Below are positions 45,631 through 54,652 of a stretch of DNA of 64,000 bases, piece by piece (position 1 is the first letter of the stretch; each line of letters begins with the position of its first letter). The notes beneath the pieces were generated by a model. That model saw nothing but the letters and a program-made list of their open reading frames with translations, was not told the origin of the DNA and made no database searches. The stretch spans positions 11,147 to 75,146 of the forward strand of contig DBPK01000028.1 of assembly GCA_002304835.1 (NCBI GenBank), given 5' to 3'. Made by a program: the position numbers and the translations under genes. The DNA comes from Firmicutes bacterium UBA1422 (lineage in GTDB: Bacteria; Bacillota; Clostridia; Peptostreptococcales; Anaerovoracaceae).

Positions 45631-47817
45631 TTAGTCAATATCGTTTATCTTATCAGCAAGGGATCTCATTGAGGATACTTCCTTCGATATCTCCGCTTTC
45701 AGATCAACAAGTGCTTCATCGAGAGCCGCTTTATATACTTCTTTTGCTGCCTTGTAATCTATCTTTTCTCCTGCAGCATCCTTTCTTACCAGGTCATAGG
45801 TGGTATCCCCTACCCAGTAAACCGGCGGCAGCTTGTCTGTGAAGAACTGTCTTTTGCCTGTCCATTTGGTATCGTCATACTGTATAAGGGTCTGACCGGC
45901 CACTTCCTTGGAGAACAGATAGTAGTTGTAATCCATTCCTCCGTTCAATTGCCAGGCCATATCCAGTGCGCCGTTTTCTTTTTTTGTCCAGGTCTTTTCT
46001 TTGTCCAACCCATCCATTACTCCCTGAAGGATCCCGATATTATTATCTACCAGGGAATGTCCTATTCCAAGCCCCCAGGTATCTGTTGCGATAAGTTCTT
46101 TCTGGATCTGCTTATAGACTTCCCTTACCTGAGCGTTTAGCTCGGCACCTTCTTCTCTGCACTCTTTTATGCCTTCTTCATCTTCTTCCGCAACAAGTTT
46201 TTCGTAATTTACATTTACCTGCTGCATCTTGTCATAAAGTACCTCGCATGCCTCACGAAGATCTGTAAGTTCAGCCTTGTATCCTTCGATATCCGCATCC
46301 GCTTCTTTTGCTGTGTCTTCGTTGAGAGCTTCTTCCAGATCATCGCATGTGGCACGAAGATCCAACTCCATGGCAGGCATTTTGTCGGTGTATACCAGCA
46401 TTGCTCCATAGAAGTTTGCATTTGAAACAAATACATCCTTGTCCCATGTGTCTTTTGCATCGAACTGGGTATGATATGTGGTCGCCGAGAAATCTCCCCC
46501 CTGGAATCCGTTGACCATATATGGCACTCCTGCCCACCTGTACGAAACACCGTCTTCCATTGTGTTAGAATCTGTAGTCTTGGCTTTGATCCTCTTTATA
46601 TGACCAGATCTTACCACCAGACCGGAATCGTCAACAAAGGTTTTCACAAAATTACTGAGTTCAGGAACAGTTACGGCAAATACCTTATCTGAACCGTCAT
46701 CTATGGCATTGAGTTCAAAATTGAACATGCACTTGGTTTTTGCCGGCCACTCGGGCTTGCCCCGGGTAACCATGCCCCATGCTCCTGTGGTCCAGTCATC
46801 CTGAGCATTTGAAAGACCCCATTCCTCTGCACCATGGCAAACGAACACAAGATCGTTCTCGGGTTCATAGCCTGAGTCTTTTAGTGCCTTGGCCATGGCC
46901 AGAACATTACCTATGGCAATGCTGTCATCCTGGAATCCAAACCAGTATTTGTCATAATGCGCAGAAATTATTGTCTGCTGATCGGAATCTTTTCCTTTTA
47001 TTTTGCCCACCACGTTATATGTGGTGCCCACACCCTTTTCAACGGCAGCATCTATCATAAGTGTCGCTTCATTATTACCGTTCTTTATGGCTTTTTTGAT
47101 TTTCTTTGCTTGATTGGCACTTATGGCAGCTGTGGGAAGCAGGTCATCGCAGCATACATCCTGAACATTGATGGTGTCCTTGTTCAGTTCTCCATATCCG
47201 CTGTCCGCATATGAAACCACCGCTGCAGCTCCTTTTTCATTTGCCTGTCTGATATATCCGTCGATCCATGATTCATTGGACTGATCCACCTTGACAAGAA
47301 CTATTTTGCCGTCCACGTCTTTGCCCTCATAGTCAGCTTCAAATCCTGTTTTGCAGTCAACTATCTCTGCTGTTATGCCATCTTCCCCTGTACCGGTCTG
47401 CTGATATGAGGCCGGTATAAGGTCTATCTTCGTTCCTTCGACAGTCAGTTTGGAATCATTGAACTGGAACTTGTCACAAGGTACACCGACTTTTTCAACA
47501 TCTTCAAGTCCGAGATTTTCCATTTCTTCCATCAGATAATCGGCACATGCGTGTTCCGCATCGGATCCCGCAGTTCTCCATCCAAGCTCATTGTCAAAAT
47601 ATTTCTCATCATAAGCAAGGGTCTTGGCTATTCCGTATGCATATTTGGAGTCCACATTGTCCAGGTAATCCTGCACATCCCCGGCGAATGAATAATCGGA
47701 AGTGATTTTTGTCTGGAAGGTATCTTCCTTTGCCTCCTCTTTCTCACCGCATGCTGCAAATGTCCAAACTACCATGGACAAAACAACAGCGATACAGACC
47801 AGCTTTTTGAATTTCAT
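45631..47817 (-). CDS. M28-family zinc metallopeptidase, lipoprotein
   Basis: 728 residues. The signal peptide ends in lipobox FAAC, so the protein is probably anchored outside the membrane. A PA-like insert (about 125-235) precedes the M28 catalytic core: SAHYDKYWFGFQDDSIAIGN (His and bridging Asp), HGAEEWG (catalytic Glu pair), FELNAIDDG (Asp) and TYHTQFDAKDTW (final His). It likely trims peptides outside the cell. The C-terminal 250 residues are helical and of unknown role. It follows the unknown lipoprotein gene by 46 nt, with SD AAGGAGG. Confidence 0.85.
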   Translation of the reverse strand: MKFKKLVCIAVVLSMVVWTFAACGEKEEAKEDTFQTKITSDYSFAGDVQDYLDNVDSKYAYGIAKTLAYDEKYFDNELGWRTAGSDAEHACADYLMEEMENLGLEDVEKVGVPCDKFQFNDSKLTVEGTKIDLIPASYQQTGTGEDGITAEIVDCKTGFEADYEGKDVDGKIVLVKVDQSNESWIDGYIRQANEKGAAAVVSYADSGYGELNKDTINVQDVCCDDLLPTAAISANQAKKIKKAIKNGNNEATLMIDAAVEKGVGTTYNVVGKIKGKDSDQQTIISAHYDKYWFGFQDDSIAIGNVLAMAKALKDSGYEPENDLVFVCHGAEEWGLSNAQDDWTTGAWGMVTRGKPEWPAKTKCMFNFELNAIDDGSDKVFAVTVPELSNFVKTFVDDSGLVVRSGHIKRIKAKTTDSNTMEDGVSYRWAGVPYMVNGFQGGDFSATTYHTQFDAKDTWDKDVFVSNANFYGAMLVYTDKMPAMELDLRATCDDLEEALNEDTAKEADADIEGYKAELTDLREACEVLYDKMQQVNVNYEKLVAEEDEEGIKECREEGAELNAQVREVYKQIQKELIATDTWGLGIGHSLVDNNIGILQGVMDGLDKEKTWTKKENGALDMAWQLNGGMDYNYYLFSKEVAGQTLIQYDDTKWTGKRQFFTDKLPPVYWVGDTTYDLVRKDAAGEKIDYKAAKEVYKAALDEALVDLKAEISKEVSSMRSLADKINDID

Positions 47818-47863
47818 GCTAACCTCCTTATAAATATAATATAACTATACAATTAAATGTTTC

Positions 47864-48937
47864 TCACTTATAAATGTATCCTTTTATTTCTTTTTCATAA
47901 AGATCATAGTCATCATCGGGTACCGGCTGAAGATCGATATTTTCAAATTCTTCCCTGTGGATATCATAGTGATCGTAAAATCCCAGCTCAGCTCTGTATA
48001 CTTCACCGGTCTTTGTATCATAAAGACGGTCATAACCCAAGGTAGCATCGCTTCTTTTCTGTGAAAGAGCGTCATTTACTCTCTGCCTGTTTGACCATGC
48101 CTGATTATATGAATCTGCCGCTTCTGAAAGAGTGCGACCCACCTGCAGTGCCAGCTCAGTGCCCCAGTTGCTCCTGGCGACGCCCTCATCCACATATCTG
48201 TCTGTATATTTGAAACTTGACAGGCTTTTGAGAAGAGTGTTTTTGAGTTGATAAAATTCATCGGCGGGGGCACTTATTCCGGTTATCACATATACGGTAT
48301 AATACCCCGCATCAACACCATACATATAACTGGTCATGGTGTCCGCCACACCTGCTGCAAAAAGACCTTCACAGGGTATATCATCATTTTTGAACAAAAC
48401 CCTCAATATGGAATCATCCAGACAGTTTGACGAGATCGGAGAGTTTCTGGGCGTGGTCTCAAGTACCTCCAATTCGTTGAAAACAGGAAAATCATGATCT
48501 ATCCCGTGGTTTTTTGCGTATGATGTGAATTCATCAAAAGTATTGTAAAACCCCTCTGTGGTGGCCGGTGAAAGCACGGGGGCATCCGCATATACCGCCG
48601 CATCTCCGTATCCTCCTTCATTCAAATAGCGGGTCCAGGCCTCTTTGCCCTGGCTGCTTTTCATGAAATATTTCATGTTGCCGTAAAAAAATATCTGTCT
48701 TGAAGGTTTCTCCGGGTCATATGCACGAAAACCGAAATTCTCATATTCTCCTACAGTTTTTATCTCCCAGCCCTTCGGCAGCTGCATGTTGAAAAAGTCT
48801 CCGTCATAGGGCTGAAGCTCCGCATTGATTTCAGGTGGCTCCTCTATTTTGAGCTCGCTTCCGCCCGTTTTAGAACAGGCAGAAAAAATCATAGCAATAA
48901 CCAGTATCCCTAAAAACAATATCCTTTTTTTCTTCAT
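47864..48937 (-). CDS. Lipoprotein of unknown function
   Basis: 357 residues. Clear lipoprotein signal: basic KKKR, hydrophobic core ILFLGILVIAMIF, lipobox FSAC. The next part resembles a PsbP/PEGA-like beta sandwich (FFNMQLPKGWEIKTVGE); the C-terminus contains many Tyr and Asp. I do not recognise the family. It is upstream of the M28 peptidase lipoprotein and very probably cotranscribed, so the two may work together at the cell surface. Confidence 0.7.
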   Translation of the reverse strand: MKKKRILFLGILVIAMIFSACSKTGGSELKIEEPPEINAELQPYDGDFFNMQLPKGWEIKTVGEYENFGFRAYDPEKPSRQIFFYGNMKYFMKSSQGKEAWTRYLNEGGYGDAAVYADAPVLSPATTEGFYNTFDEFTSYAKNHGIDHDFPVFNELEVLETTPRNSPISSNCLDDSILRVLFKNDDIPCEGLFAAGVADTMTSYMYGVDAGYYTVYVITGISAPADEFYQLKNTLLKSLSSFKYTDRYVDEGVARSNWGTELALQVGRTLSEAADSYNQAWSNRQRVNDALSQKRSDATLGYDRLYDTKTGEVYRAELGFYDHYDIHREEFENIDLQPVPDDDYDLYEKEIKGYIYK

Positions 48938-48982
48938 GAGTTTCTCCTTGTTTATTTGTAAAACATTTTCAGTACATATTCT

Positions 48983-49011
48983 ATTAAAGCACTAATTTCA
49001 GAATATTTCAA
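48983..49011 (-). promoter_or_regulatory. Promoter of the lipoprotein-M28 peptidase operon
   Basis: Minus strand TTGAAA (49006-49011), 17-bp spacer, TTTAAT (48983-48988) with TGC before the -10 (extended -10). It overlaps the end of the deoxyinosine glycosylase gene. Confidence 0.55.
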
Positions 49012-49538
49012 TAAAGATTATGCTGTTTTTTTGTATCAAGTTTGCGGTCGGGAAAAATTATGCTTTCCCAACATCCAACCAATTTGTTCAAAGAATATGC
49101 TGCATTTGCAGGGCTAGTGGATGGAAGTCTTACAGCCTTTTTGCCGATTTTTGAAAAACAATAAGTGTTGTAGAGTTCAAATGCCTTGTTTCCGTTGGCA
49201 TATATTTTGTCTATTTTTGAATTGTCCAGTAAAAACCCTATATCATTGGGGACAACGTTTCTTATGCTGCTGTCGCTGGACCCTTCTATATCACATGTTT
49301 TGACCACATCCCATAGAGCTATGCGGTTTTTAAGTAGCATTTCTTTTTTCTCACTTATGCCCACGGGCTCATGGCATCCTGTTATCCGGCTTATGACCTT
49401 CCAGAATCTGTTCATTGGATGATGATAATAAAACTCTCCCTCCCGTGACTTGACGGAAGGGAAAGTCCCTACTATCAGTATCTTTGAATCTTTGTTATAC
49501 AAAGGTCCGAATGTATGCGTATATCTTTGTCTTTTCAT
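49008..49538 (-). CDS. DNA-deoxyinosine glycosylase (uracil-DNA glycosylase superfamily)
   Basis: 176 residues. The pattern GTFPSVKSREGEFYYHHPMN, RFWKVI, ALWDVVKTCDIEGSSD and RLPSTSPANAAYS matches the HDG/family 6 branch of the UDG fold, which removes hypoxanthine arising from adenine deamination. It is last in the mrp-larB-hypA operon, 9 nt after the membrane protein gene. No terminator is evident after it. Confidence 0.85.
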   Translation of the reverse strand: MKRQRYTHTFGPLYNKDSKILIVGTFPSVKSREGEFYYHHPMNRFWKVISRITGCHEPVGISEKKEMLLKNRIALWDVVKTCDIEGSSDSSIRNVVPNDIGFLLDNSKIDKIYANGNKAFELYNTYCFSKIGKKAVRLPSTSPANAAYSLNKLVGCWESIIFPDRKLDTKKQHNLY

Positions 49539-49547
49539 GGCTGCCTG

Positions 49548-50081
49548 TCATATTTCAGTTTGGCTTTTGCTACGTCCGTTAAACGATCCTTTGATCATTT
49601 TCTCTATGAAAAGAAAAACACCTGCGCCGCCGCATAAAGCAAAGGCTGTTATGATCCCGGCTGCTGCATATATTAAAGGGAAACAAATCAATAGAGTTTT
49701 TGCTGCCCTTCTTATAATCCTGCCTTTTCCCGTAGTTTCCTTTTCTTTTATTTTATATGCGAACGAAACTGCTGTATTTGCTGCAGTGATGACACCTGCA
49801 AAGATCCAGAACCATATGGCATCTCCTATTATTGGAATGAATATTATTAACATCTCACAAACAAAAACAATATCCGCGACCCTGTCCCAGAAAATCTCTT
49901 CTTTATCCTTTACGCCTCCTTCTTTTGATTTTTTATCGGAAAAATACCAGGAAACCCAATAGGTGACAACAAGCAAAACATATAATGTAAAAAACGGGAT
50001 TTCCAAAGGCTCGACCAACATTAGAACTGCCAAGAAAAATATCTTTGCAGCTGTAAGTACAGTAAGATGATACTCCTTCAC
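49548..50081 (-). CDS. Integral membrane protein, possibly degenerate CDP-alcohol phosphatidyltransferase-like
   Basis: 177 residues with five to six hydrophobic segments. A segment reading FWDRVADIVFVCEMLIIF is placed like the second half of the CDP-alcohol phosphatidyltransferase motif, but the DGxxAR first half is missing, so enzymatic activity is doubtful. GTG 50081 is chosen: it overlaps the hypA stop as GTGA, and AGGAGG lies upstream; longer starts run inside hypA. Function unknown. Cotranscribed with hypA. Confidence 0.55.
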   Translation of the reverse strand: MKEYHLTVLTAAKIFFLAVLMLVEPLEIPFFTLYVLLVVTYWVSWYFSDKKSKEGGVKDKEEIFWDRVADIVFVCEMLIIFIPIIGDAIWFWIFAGVITAANTAVSFAYKIKEKETTGKGRIIRRAAKTLLICFPLIYAAAGIITAFALCGGAGVFLFIEKMIKGSFNGRSKSQTEI

Positions 50082-50419
50082 TCTCCTGATGCCTCCTTGA
50101 TCATAAATTCCCTGCCGGTGATAAGCCTGACCTCCCGACTTCCGCACCGGGGGCATATGGCTTTCGTTTTCTTGATATTAAATACGTTTCCGCATTCTGC
50201 GCATTTTGCTTCTGCAGGTATAACTTCTATTTCAATGGCTGCGCCTTCAAGCATGGTTTCTTTGAATGCGGCTTCATAACAGTCTTTTATATACTCCGGA
50301 ACTACCGAAGATATCTCTCCCACCTGCAGAGTCAATGTCTTTATTTTTGTCAAATTGTTTTTACGGGCCTCTTCCTCCACTGTTTTTACTACTTCCATCA
50401 TAATGCTGAGTTCATGCAT
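50078..50419 (-). CDS. hypA: Nickel metallochaperone HypA
   Basis: 113 residues. HypA delivers nickel to the hydrogenase large subunit. Start MHELSIMMEVV has the nickel-binding His2-Glu3; the zinc-binding cysteines are CAEC and CPRC in the C-terminal half. ATG 50419 is set by this N-terminus and overlaps larB by 8 nt. It lies 45 kb from hypCDEF, beside larB and mrp; its usual partner HypB is absent from the window. Confidence 0.95.
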   Translation of the reverse strand: MHELSIMMEVVKTVEEEARKNNLTKIKTLTLQVGEISSVVPEYIKDCYEAAFKETMLEGAAIEIEVIPAEAKCAECGNVFNIKKTKAICPRCGSREVRLITGREFMIKEASGE

Positions 50420-51137
50420 TTTCTCTCCTTTTGAGTATCTTATACGCAAGACAGGCTGCGCCGTAGCCATTATCGATATTAACTACACCGACCCCGTTTG
50501 CACAGCCACAAAGCATGGAAAGCAATGCAGAGAGTCCCTTTAGATTAGCACCGTAACCTATGCTTGTGGGAACTGCTATAACTGGCGTTTCAACCAGACC
50601 TCCCACAACGCTTGCCAGAGCCCCTTCCATGCCCGCCACAACTATGACCGTATCCGCATTTCTTATTCTTTCGATCTTATCAAATAATCTGTGTATACCG
50701 GCGACCCCCACATCATATATCCTGTCTGCGTGGTTGCCAAGAAGCTCTGTGACAACTGCAGCCTCTTCAGCAACAGGTATATCGGCAGTTCCCGCTGTTA
50801 CCACTGCCACCGTGCCCTTAAGCTTTCCTTCGCTGGCGTTTTCGGATCCCGAACCTGCATTTTTTTTCGGTGCGCCTTTTCTTTTTGCTGCTATTATTCC
50901 CGCCTCTTCAAAATAAACTGCCCGGGGCAGAACTTTTTTTACTGCGGCGTAATCATTTTCTGTGGCTCTTGTTGCTATTATATTGCCTTCGTTTTCTTTT
51001 GTAAGGGCCTTCATTATTTCTGCGATCTGACGGGGCTTTTTGCCGGGGCAGAAAACAGCTTCCGGTGCTCCTGTCCTTTTTGCTCTGTATTGGTCTATGT
51101 TGGCAAACCCCATTTCTTCAAGTTCATCTTTTTTCAT
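50412..51137 (-). CDS. larB: Nickel-pincer cofactor biosynthesis protein LarB
   Basis: 241 residues. LarB carboxylates and hydrolyses nicotinic acid adenine dinucleotide to start pincer cofactor synthesis. The PurE-like C-terminal domain is clear: VTAGTADIPVAEEAA, YDVGVAGIHRLF, VVAGMEGALASVVGGL and PTSIGYGANLKG. It overlaps mrp by 4 nt (ATGA). larA and larE are not in the window; a lone LarC1-like gene lies at 44.9 kb. Confidence 0.93.
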   Translation of the reverse strand: MKKDELEEMGFANIDQYRAKRTGAPEAVFCPGKKPRQIAEIMKALTKENEGNIIATRATENDYAAVKKVLPRAVYFEEAGIIAAKRKGAPKKNAGSGSENASEGKLKGTVAVVTAGTADIPVAEEAAVVTELLGNHADRIYDVGVAGIHRLFDKIERIRNADTVIVVAGMEGALASVVGGLVETPVIAVPTSIGYGANLKGLSALLSMLCGCANGVGVVNIDNGYGAACLAYKILKRRENA

Positions 51138-51976
51138 TGGTTTTTATCCTTTTCAATGAGCATTTCTATCATTTCATCAAGTTCATCGATGTGTAACACT
51201 TCTATCTTTCCATTATCTGCCGCAGATGCCATTTTGGAATCTATGGGCATTCTGCTGATGGTTTTTATCCCAAATCTCTTGCCTGTCTCCTCTGTCCTGC
51301 TTTCACCGAATATACTATGACGGCTTCCGCAGTCCGGGCATTTGAAATAACTCATATTCTCAACTATGCCCAATACGGGGATATCCATCATTTCAGCCAT
51401 TTTAACAGCCTTTTCAACTATCATTCCCACCAGTTCCTGGGGAGAAGTCACAACTATTATGCCGTTTACAGGCAGTGACTGAAAAACTGTAAGAGGAACA
51501 TCTCCCGTTCCCGGTGGCATATCGATGAACATATAATCAATATCTTCCCATATAACATCCGTCCATAGCTGCTTGACCATGCCCGCTATCAGAGGGCCTC
51601 TCCATATTACCGGATCCGTATCATTTTCAAGTATAAGATTAACAGACATAACAGGTATCCCTCCGGCTGTCTTTACCGGTAGCATTGCCTCATCCCGGGC
51701 TGCCGCCTTTTCTTTGAGCCCGAACATCCTTGGGATCGAAGGACCTGTGACATCGGCATCGAGGATGGCTGTCCTGTATCCTTCCCTTTTCATATGTGCC
51801 GCCATAAGGGATGTCACCATACTTTTGCCCACTCCGCCCTTTCCGCTTACAACTGCTATCACATTTTTTATGTTTGAAAGCTCATGGGGTTTCTCTCTGA
51901 AATCTGTCTGTTCCTTAGTTCTTTCGCTGCAGTCGCTGCCGCAGGATGAACATTCGTGTGTACATTCTTTGCTCAT
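51134..51976 (-). CDS. Mrp/NBP35-type P-loop ATPase (Fe-S carrier)
   Basis: 280 residues. The Cys-rich N-terminus (CTHECSSCGSDC), Walker A SGKGGVGKSMVTS, ILDADVTGPSIPRMFG, DMPPGTGD and a C-terminal CPDC pair mark the Mrp/ApbC family, which binds and transfers 4Fe-4S clusters. It heads the operon with larB and hypA. With so many Fe-S proteins nearby it may serve them, but no specific client is shown. SD GGAG lies upstream. Confidence 0.9.
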   Translation of the reverse strand: MSKECTHECSSCGSDCSERTKEQTDFREKPHELSNIKNVIAVVSGKGGVGKSMVTSLMAAHMKREGYRTAILDADVTGPSIPRMFGLKEKAAARDEAMLPVKTAGGIPVMSVNLILENDTDPVIWRGPLIAGMVKQLWTDVIWEDIDYMFIDMPPGTGDVPLTVFQSLPVNGIIVVTSPQELVGMIVEKAVKMAEMMDIPVLGIVENMSYFKCPDCGSRHSIFGESRTEETGKRFGIKTISRMPIDSKMASAADNGKIEVLHIDELDEMIEMLIEKDKNQ

Positions 51977-52015
51977 TTATTGTCTCCGTTTCCTGTAAAA
52001 AAATATTATACATTG

Positions 52016-52044
52016 ATTATAAAGCCCTGCCGGGGTTTTTTCAA
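52016..52044 (-). promoter_or_regulatory. Promoter of the mrp-larB-hypA operon
   Basis: Minus strand TTGAAA (52039-52044), 17-bp spacer, TATAAT (52016-52021), about 40 nt upstream of the mrp ATG. The spacer is G/C-rich (CCCCGGCAGGG), which is unusual here. A second TATAAT lies at 52005-52010 without a good -35. Confidence 0.65.
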
Positions 52045-52051
52045 TATTTAT

Positions 52052-52078
52052 AAAGGCCTCCTTGTAAAGGAGGCCTTT
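52052..52078 (-). terminator. Terminator after the M42 peptidase gene
   Basis: Perfect 12-bp stem, AAAGGCCTCCTT with AAGGAGGCCTTT and a 3-nt loop, 23 nt after the M42 stop. The following T-run is weak, interrupted by A. Confidence 0.8.
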
Positions 52079-52101
52079 GGTTATTGATATTTTTCAGTTT
52101 C

Positions 52102-53181
52102 TTACAGTCCTTTATAGTCTCTTATAAAATACTCTGTAAGTTTTACGGTATTTTCCAGATCGTCCATATGAATAGTTCCTACAGCGGTATGCATATATCT
52201 CTGAGGTATGCATATGCCACCTGCAAGATATCCTTTACCTACCATAGGTGCCTGCCATGCATCTGTTCCGCCTCCTATGAACACTTCTCTCTGGAAGGGT
52301 ATCCCGTGTTTTTCAGCCGTCTTAATTATTGCCCTTGTTACTTTTCTGCTGACATTATTGCCCATGGCTCTATCGGGATCCCAGTCATAATATTTGACTC
52401 CCGGACCTTCACCCATTTTCTGAGAACATTTTTCAATGGGCACTCCCGGTGTATCGCCTGTCAGAGTAACATCCAGAGCTATCATCACTTCGGGATCTAT
52501 GTTGTTCATAATAGGGACCCCCGCTCTTAAGCCCACTTCTTCCTGCACAGAGCCAACCATTACCACTGTGGGTCCTATGTCTTCTCCTTTAAGGCGCTTT
52601 AACACTTCCACCATGACTGCACATGCAGATCTGTCATCCACAGCTTTTCCTGTATAGTATTTCCCACCATTCAGCACATAACCTTCTCTTGCAAATCCAA
52701 TATAGTCACCCATATTGATGCCAAGAGCAAGAGTCTCTTCCCGGCTGGTTGTACCCACATCCAGAAAAAGATCTTCGATCTTCTGGACTTTTTCATGGTC
52801 TTCGGCAGTCATTATATGGGCAGGTTTAGCACCGGTAACACCCATGACTTTTTTGCCGCTGTCTGTCATTACGATCATATCCTGATTGACTGCATTTCTG
52901 TCATCATGGTATCCCACAGGCAGAAACCTTATGAGCCCGTTATCCTCGATATAGTTTATTATAAAGCCTATCTCATCCATGTGGGCCGAAAAAAGGAGCT
53001 TTCTTTCTTTGTCTTTGCCGTATCTTACAAAATACTGGCTGCCCATGGCATCTTCAAAATGCTCATCATAAAGGCCTTCCATTTCTTTGAAAATAACACC
53101 GGCTACTTCGGTCTCATCTCCCGAAACACCAAAAGCATTATCCAGGTTATATAATGATTTCAGCAGCGAACTATCATTCAT
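52102..53181 (-). CDS. M42-family aminopeptidase
   Basis: 359 residues. Cobalt/zinc aminopeptidase that forms large tetrahedral assemblies in the cytoplasm. Metal and catalytic residues are visible: AHMDEIGF (His), DDRSACAVM (bridging Asp), QEEVGLRAG (catalytic Glu pair), DVTLTGDTPG (Asp) and YMHTAVGTIHMDD (final His). It lies 18 nt after the NhaC-type transporter, suggesting uptake and hydrolysis of peptide-derived substrates, though the link is only positional. Confidence 0.93.
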   Translation of the reverse strand: MNDSSLLKSLYNLDNAFGVSGDETEVAGVIFKEMEGLYDEHFEDAMGSQYFVRYGKDKERKLLFSAHMDEIGFIINYIEDNGLIRFLPVGYHDDRNAVNQDMIVMTDSGKKVMGVTGAKPAHIMTAEDHEKVQKIEDLFLDVGTTSREETLALGINMGDYIGFAREGYVLNGGKYYTGKAVDDRSACAVMVEVLKRLKGEDIGPTVVMVGSVQEEVGLRAGVPIMNNIDPEVMIALDVTLTGDTPGVPIEKCSQKMGEGPGVKYYDWDPDRAMGNNVSRKVTRAIIKTAEKHGIPFQREVFIGGGTDAWQAPMVGKGYLAGGICIPQRYMHTAVGTIHMDDLENTVKLTEYFIRDYKGL

Positions 53182-53199
53182 ATCATCACCTCTGCCATA

Positions 53200-54573
53200 C
53201 TATAGAATAAATCCGAATATAAGATAAAGAATAGCCGAACCTCCGCCTGCAATAAGAGCATATGGCAAAGTTGCCATCATAAGGTCTATGGCTTTTATCT
53301 GACATCCCTGGGAACAAAGTATGACCCCGTCTCCGTAAAGACAGGTATTACTTCCGAATGCAGCTCCGGAAAATACAGCAGCGCATGCCAGTATGGGATC
53401 GCATCCCACAGCATGTGCCAGAGGCACGACAAGAGGCAATATAATTGCCGCCAGATCCCAGAAGCATCCTGTTGCATATGCATATATGCCACATACAAGG
53501 AATACTACAACAGGCAGGAAACCGCCCTTCATTATGGGTTCTGTTACCGATATTATATATCCTGCAAGGTCAAGGTCTGTATTGGCTGCCTGTACGGCAA
53601 AAGCCAGTACAGAAAGGACCATTACAAATCCCATGGCCATTATCCCGTCAAAGCATGCTGTCAGAAGTTCTTTGAATTTCATTCTCCTCTGAACAAGATA
53701 AAGCAAAAATGATATCACAACTCCTCCGAAGGCTCCCATAAGTACATCTGTGCCTGTCAGAAGGGTTATGGCTATCATGCCTATAAGAGGGATCAGGAAG
53801 TTCCAGGGATGAGGTTTGTACCCTTCGGGCATTTCCTCCACTTTTGCCGATTCAACCAGTTCCTTGTCAGTTCCCAGAGGAAAAACATCTCCTGTTTCCT
53901 CGGCTCTTATGGTGTCTTTTTTTATTGGTCCTATCTTCGGTATTATGCCTATGATCTGAAGTACAACAACAACAACCGCCAGCCATGCATAAAAAGTAAG
54001 GGGTATCCCCTGTATATATGCGCTCATGGCTGAGCCGTTGACCAGTACTCCCTCCTCCTTCATAAGTGCCGAAAAATATACAGCCCATGAAGAAAGGGGT
54101 ACCAGCACACACACCGGTGCCGCCACACTGTTTACCACATAAGCCAGCTGTGTCCTTGGTACCTTGAGCCTGTCTGTCATACCTTTCATCGTGGTACCTA
54201 CAGCCAGGTTGTTGAGGTAATCGTCAAGGAAGATTATTACTCCAAGTATGGCGGTACCGAACAGGGCTTGCTTTCTCGTCTTGATGAACCTGCTTGCCCA
54301 GAAGCCAAAATCTTTTACCGCATTTGAGCGCTCAAAAAGCATTATCAGCATACCGAACATGGCGATTACAAGAACGAGCCACTGAAGGGTCTCGTTGGTC
54401 ATGGAAACATAAAGATAATTGAACCATGTCCCCACGAAACCTGTTATTTTGCCGGCCAGTATTATTGCTGCAACTGAAAGTCCGCATACCATGGCAAACA
54501 ATGTCCGCCTTGTGGTGACGGCTATGACCAGAATGGTAAGTACCGGCAATACACAAATAATTCCGTATTCCAT
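53200..54573 (-). CDS. NhaC-family Na+/H+ antiporter or amino-acid transporter
   Basis: 457 residues, about 11-12 helices. The NhaC/IT superfamily pattern is seen in IIFLDDYLNNLAVGTTMKGMTDRLKVPR and the C-terminal GSNTCLYGDGVILCSQG. Members exchange Na+ for protons or carry malate/lactate or tyrosine; the true substrate cannot be assigned. Cotranscription with M42 and proximity to gntR and cysteine desulfidase favour an amino-acid role. SD AAAGGAGAG. Confidence 0.8.
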   Translation of the reverse strand: MEYGIICVLPVLTILVIAVTTRRTLFAMVCGLSVAAIILAGKITGFVGTWFNYLYVSMTNETLQWLVLVIAMFGMLIMLFERSNAVKDFGFWASRFIKTRKQALFGTAILGVIIFLDDYLNNLAVGTTMKGMTDRLKVPRTQLAYVVNSVAAPVCVLVPLSSWAVYFSALMKEEGVLVNGSAMSAYIQGIPLTFYAWLAVVVVVLQIIGIIPKIGPIKKDTIRAEETGDVFPLGTDKELVESAKVEEMPEGYKPHPWNFLIPLIGMIAITLLTGTDVLMGAFGGVVISFLLYLVQRRMKFKELLTACFDGIMAMGFVMVLSVLAFAVQAANTDLDLAGYIISVTEPIMKGGFLPVVVFLVCGIYAYATGCFWDLAAIILPLVVPLAHAVGCDPILACAAVFSGAAFGSNTCLYGDGVILCSQGCQIKAIDLMMATLPYALIAGGGSAILYLIFGFIL

Positions 54574-54652
54574 TTTCTCTCCTTTCTTTTATTCTTTGCG
54601 GCAGAGCCGCTTATATGATAAGACACCCTATGTGCCGCATCATCCTTTTCTG

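Noticed and set aside
51134..51976. P-loop gene as HypB
   Set aside because: It has the Mrp/NBP35 signatures and lacks the HypB GTPase motifs, so it is not counted as the missing HypB.
52022..52041. Plus-strand terminator (CCC/GGGG followed by T-run)
   Set aside because: No plus-strand gene ends there, and the bases are explained as the -35 and spacer of the mrp promoter on the minus strand.
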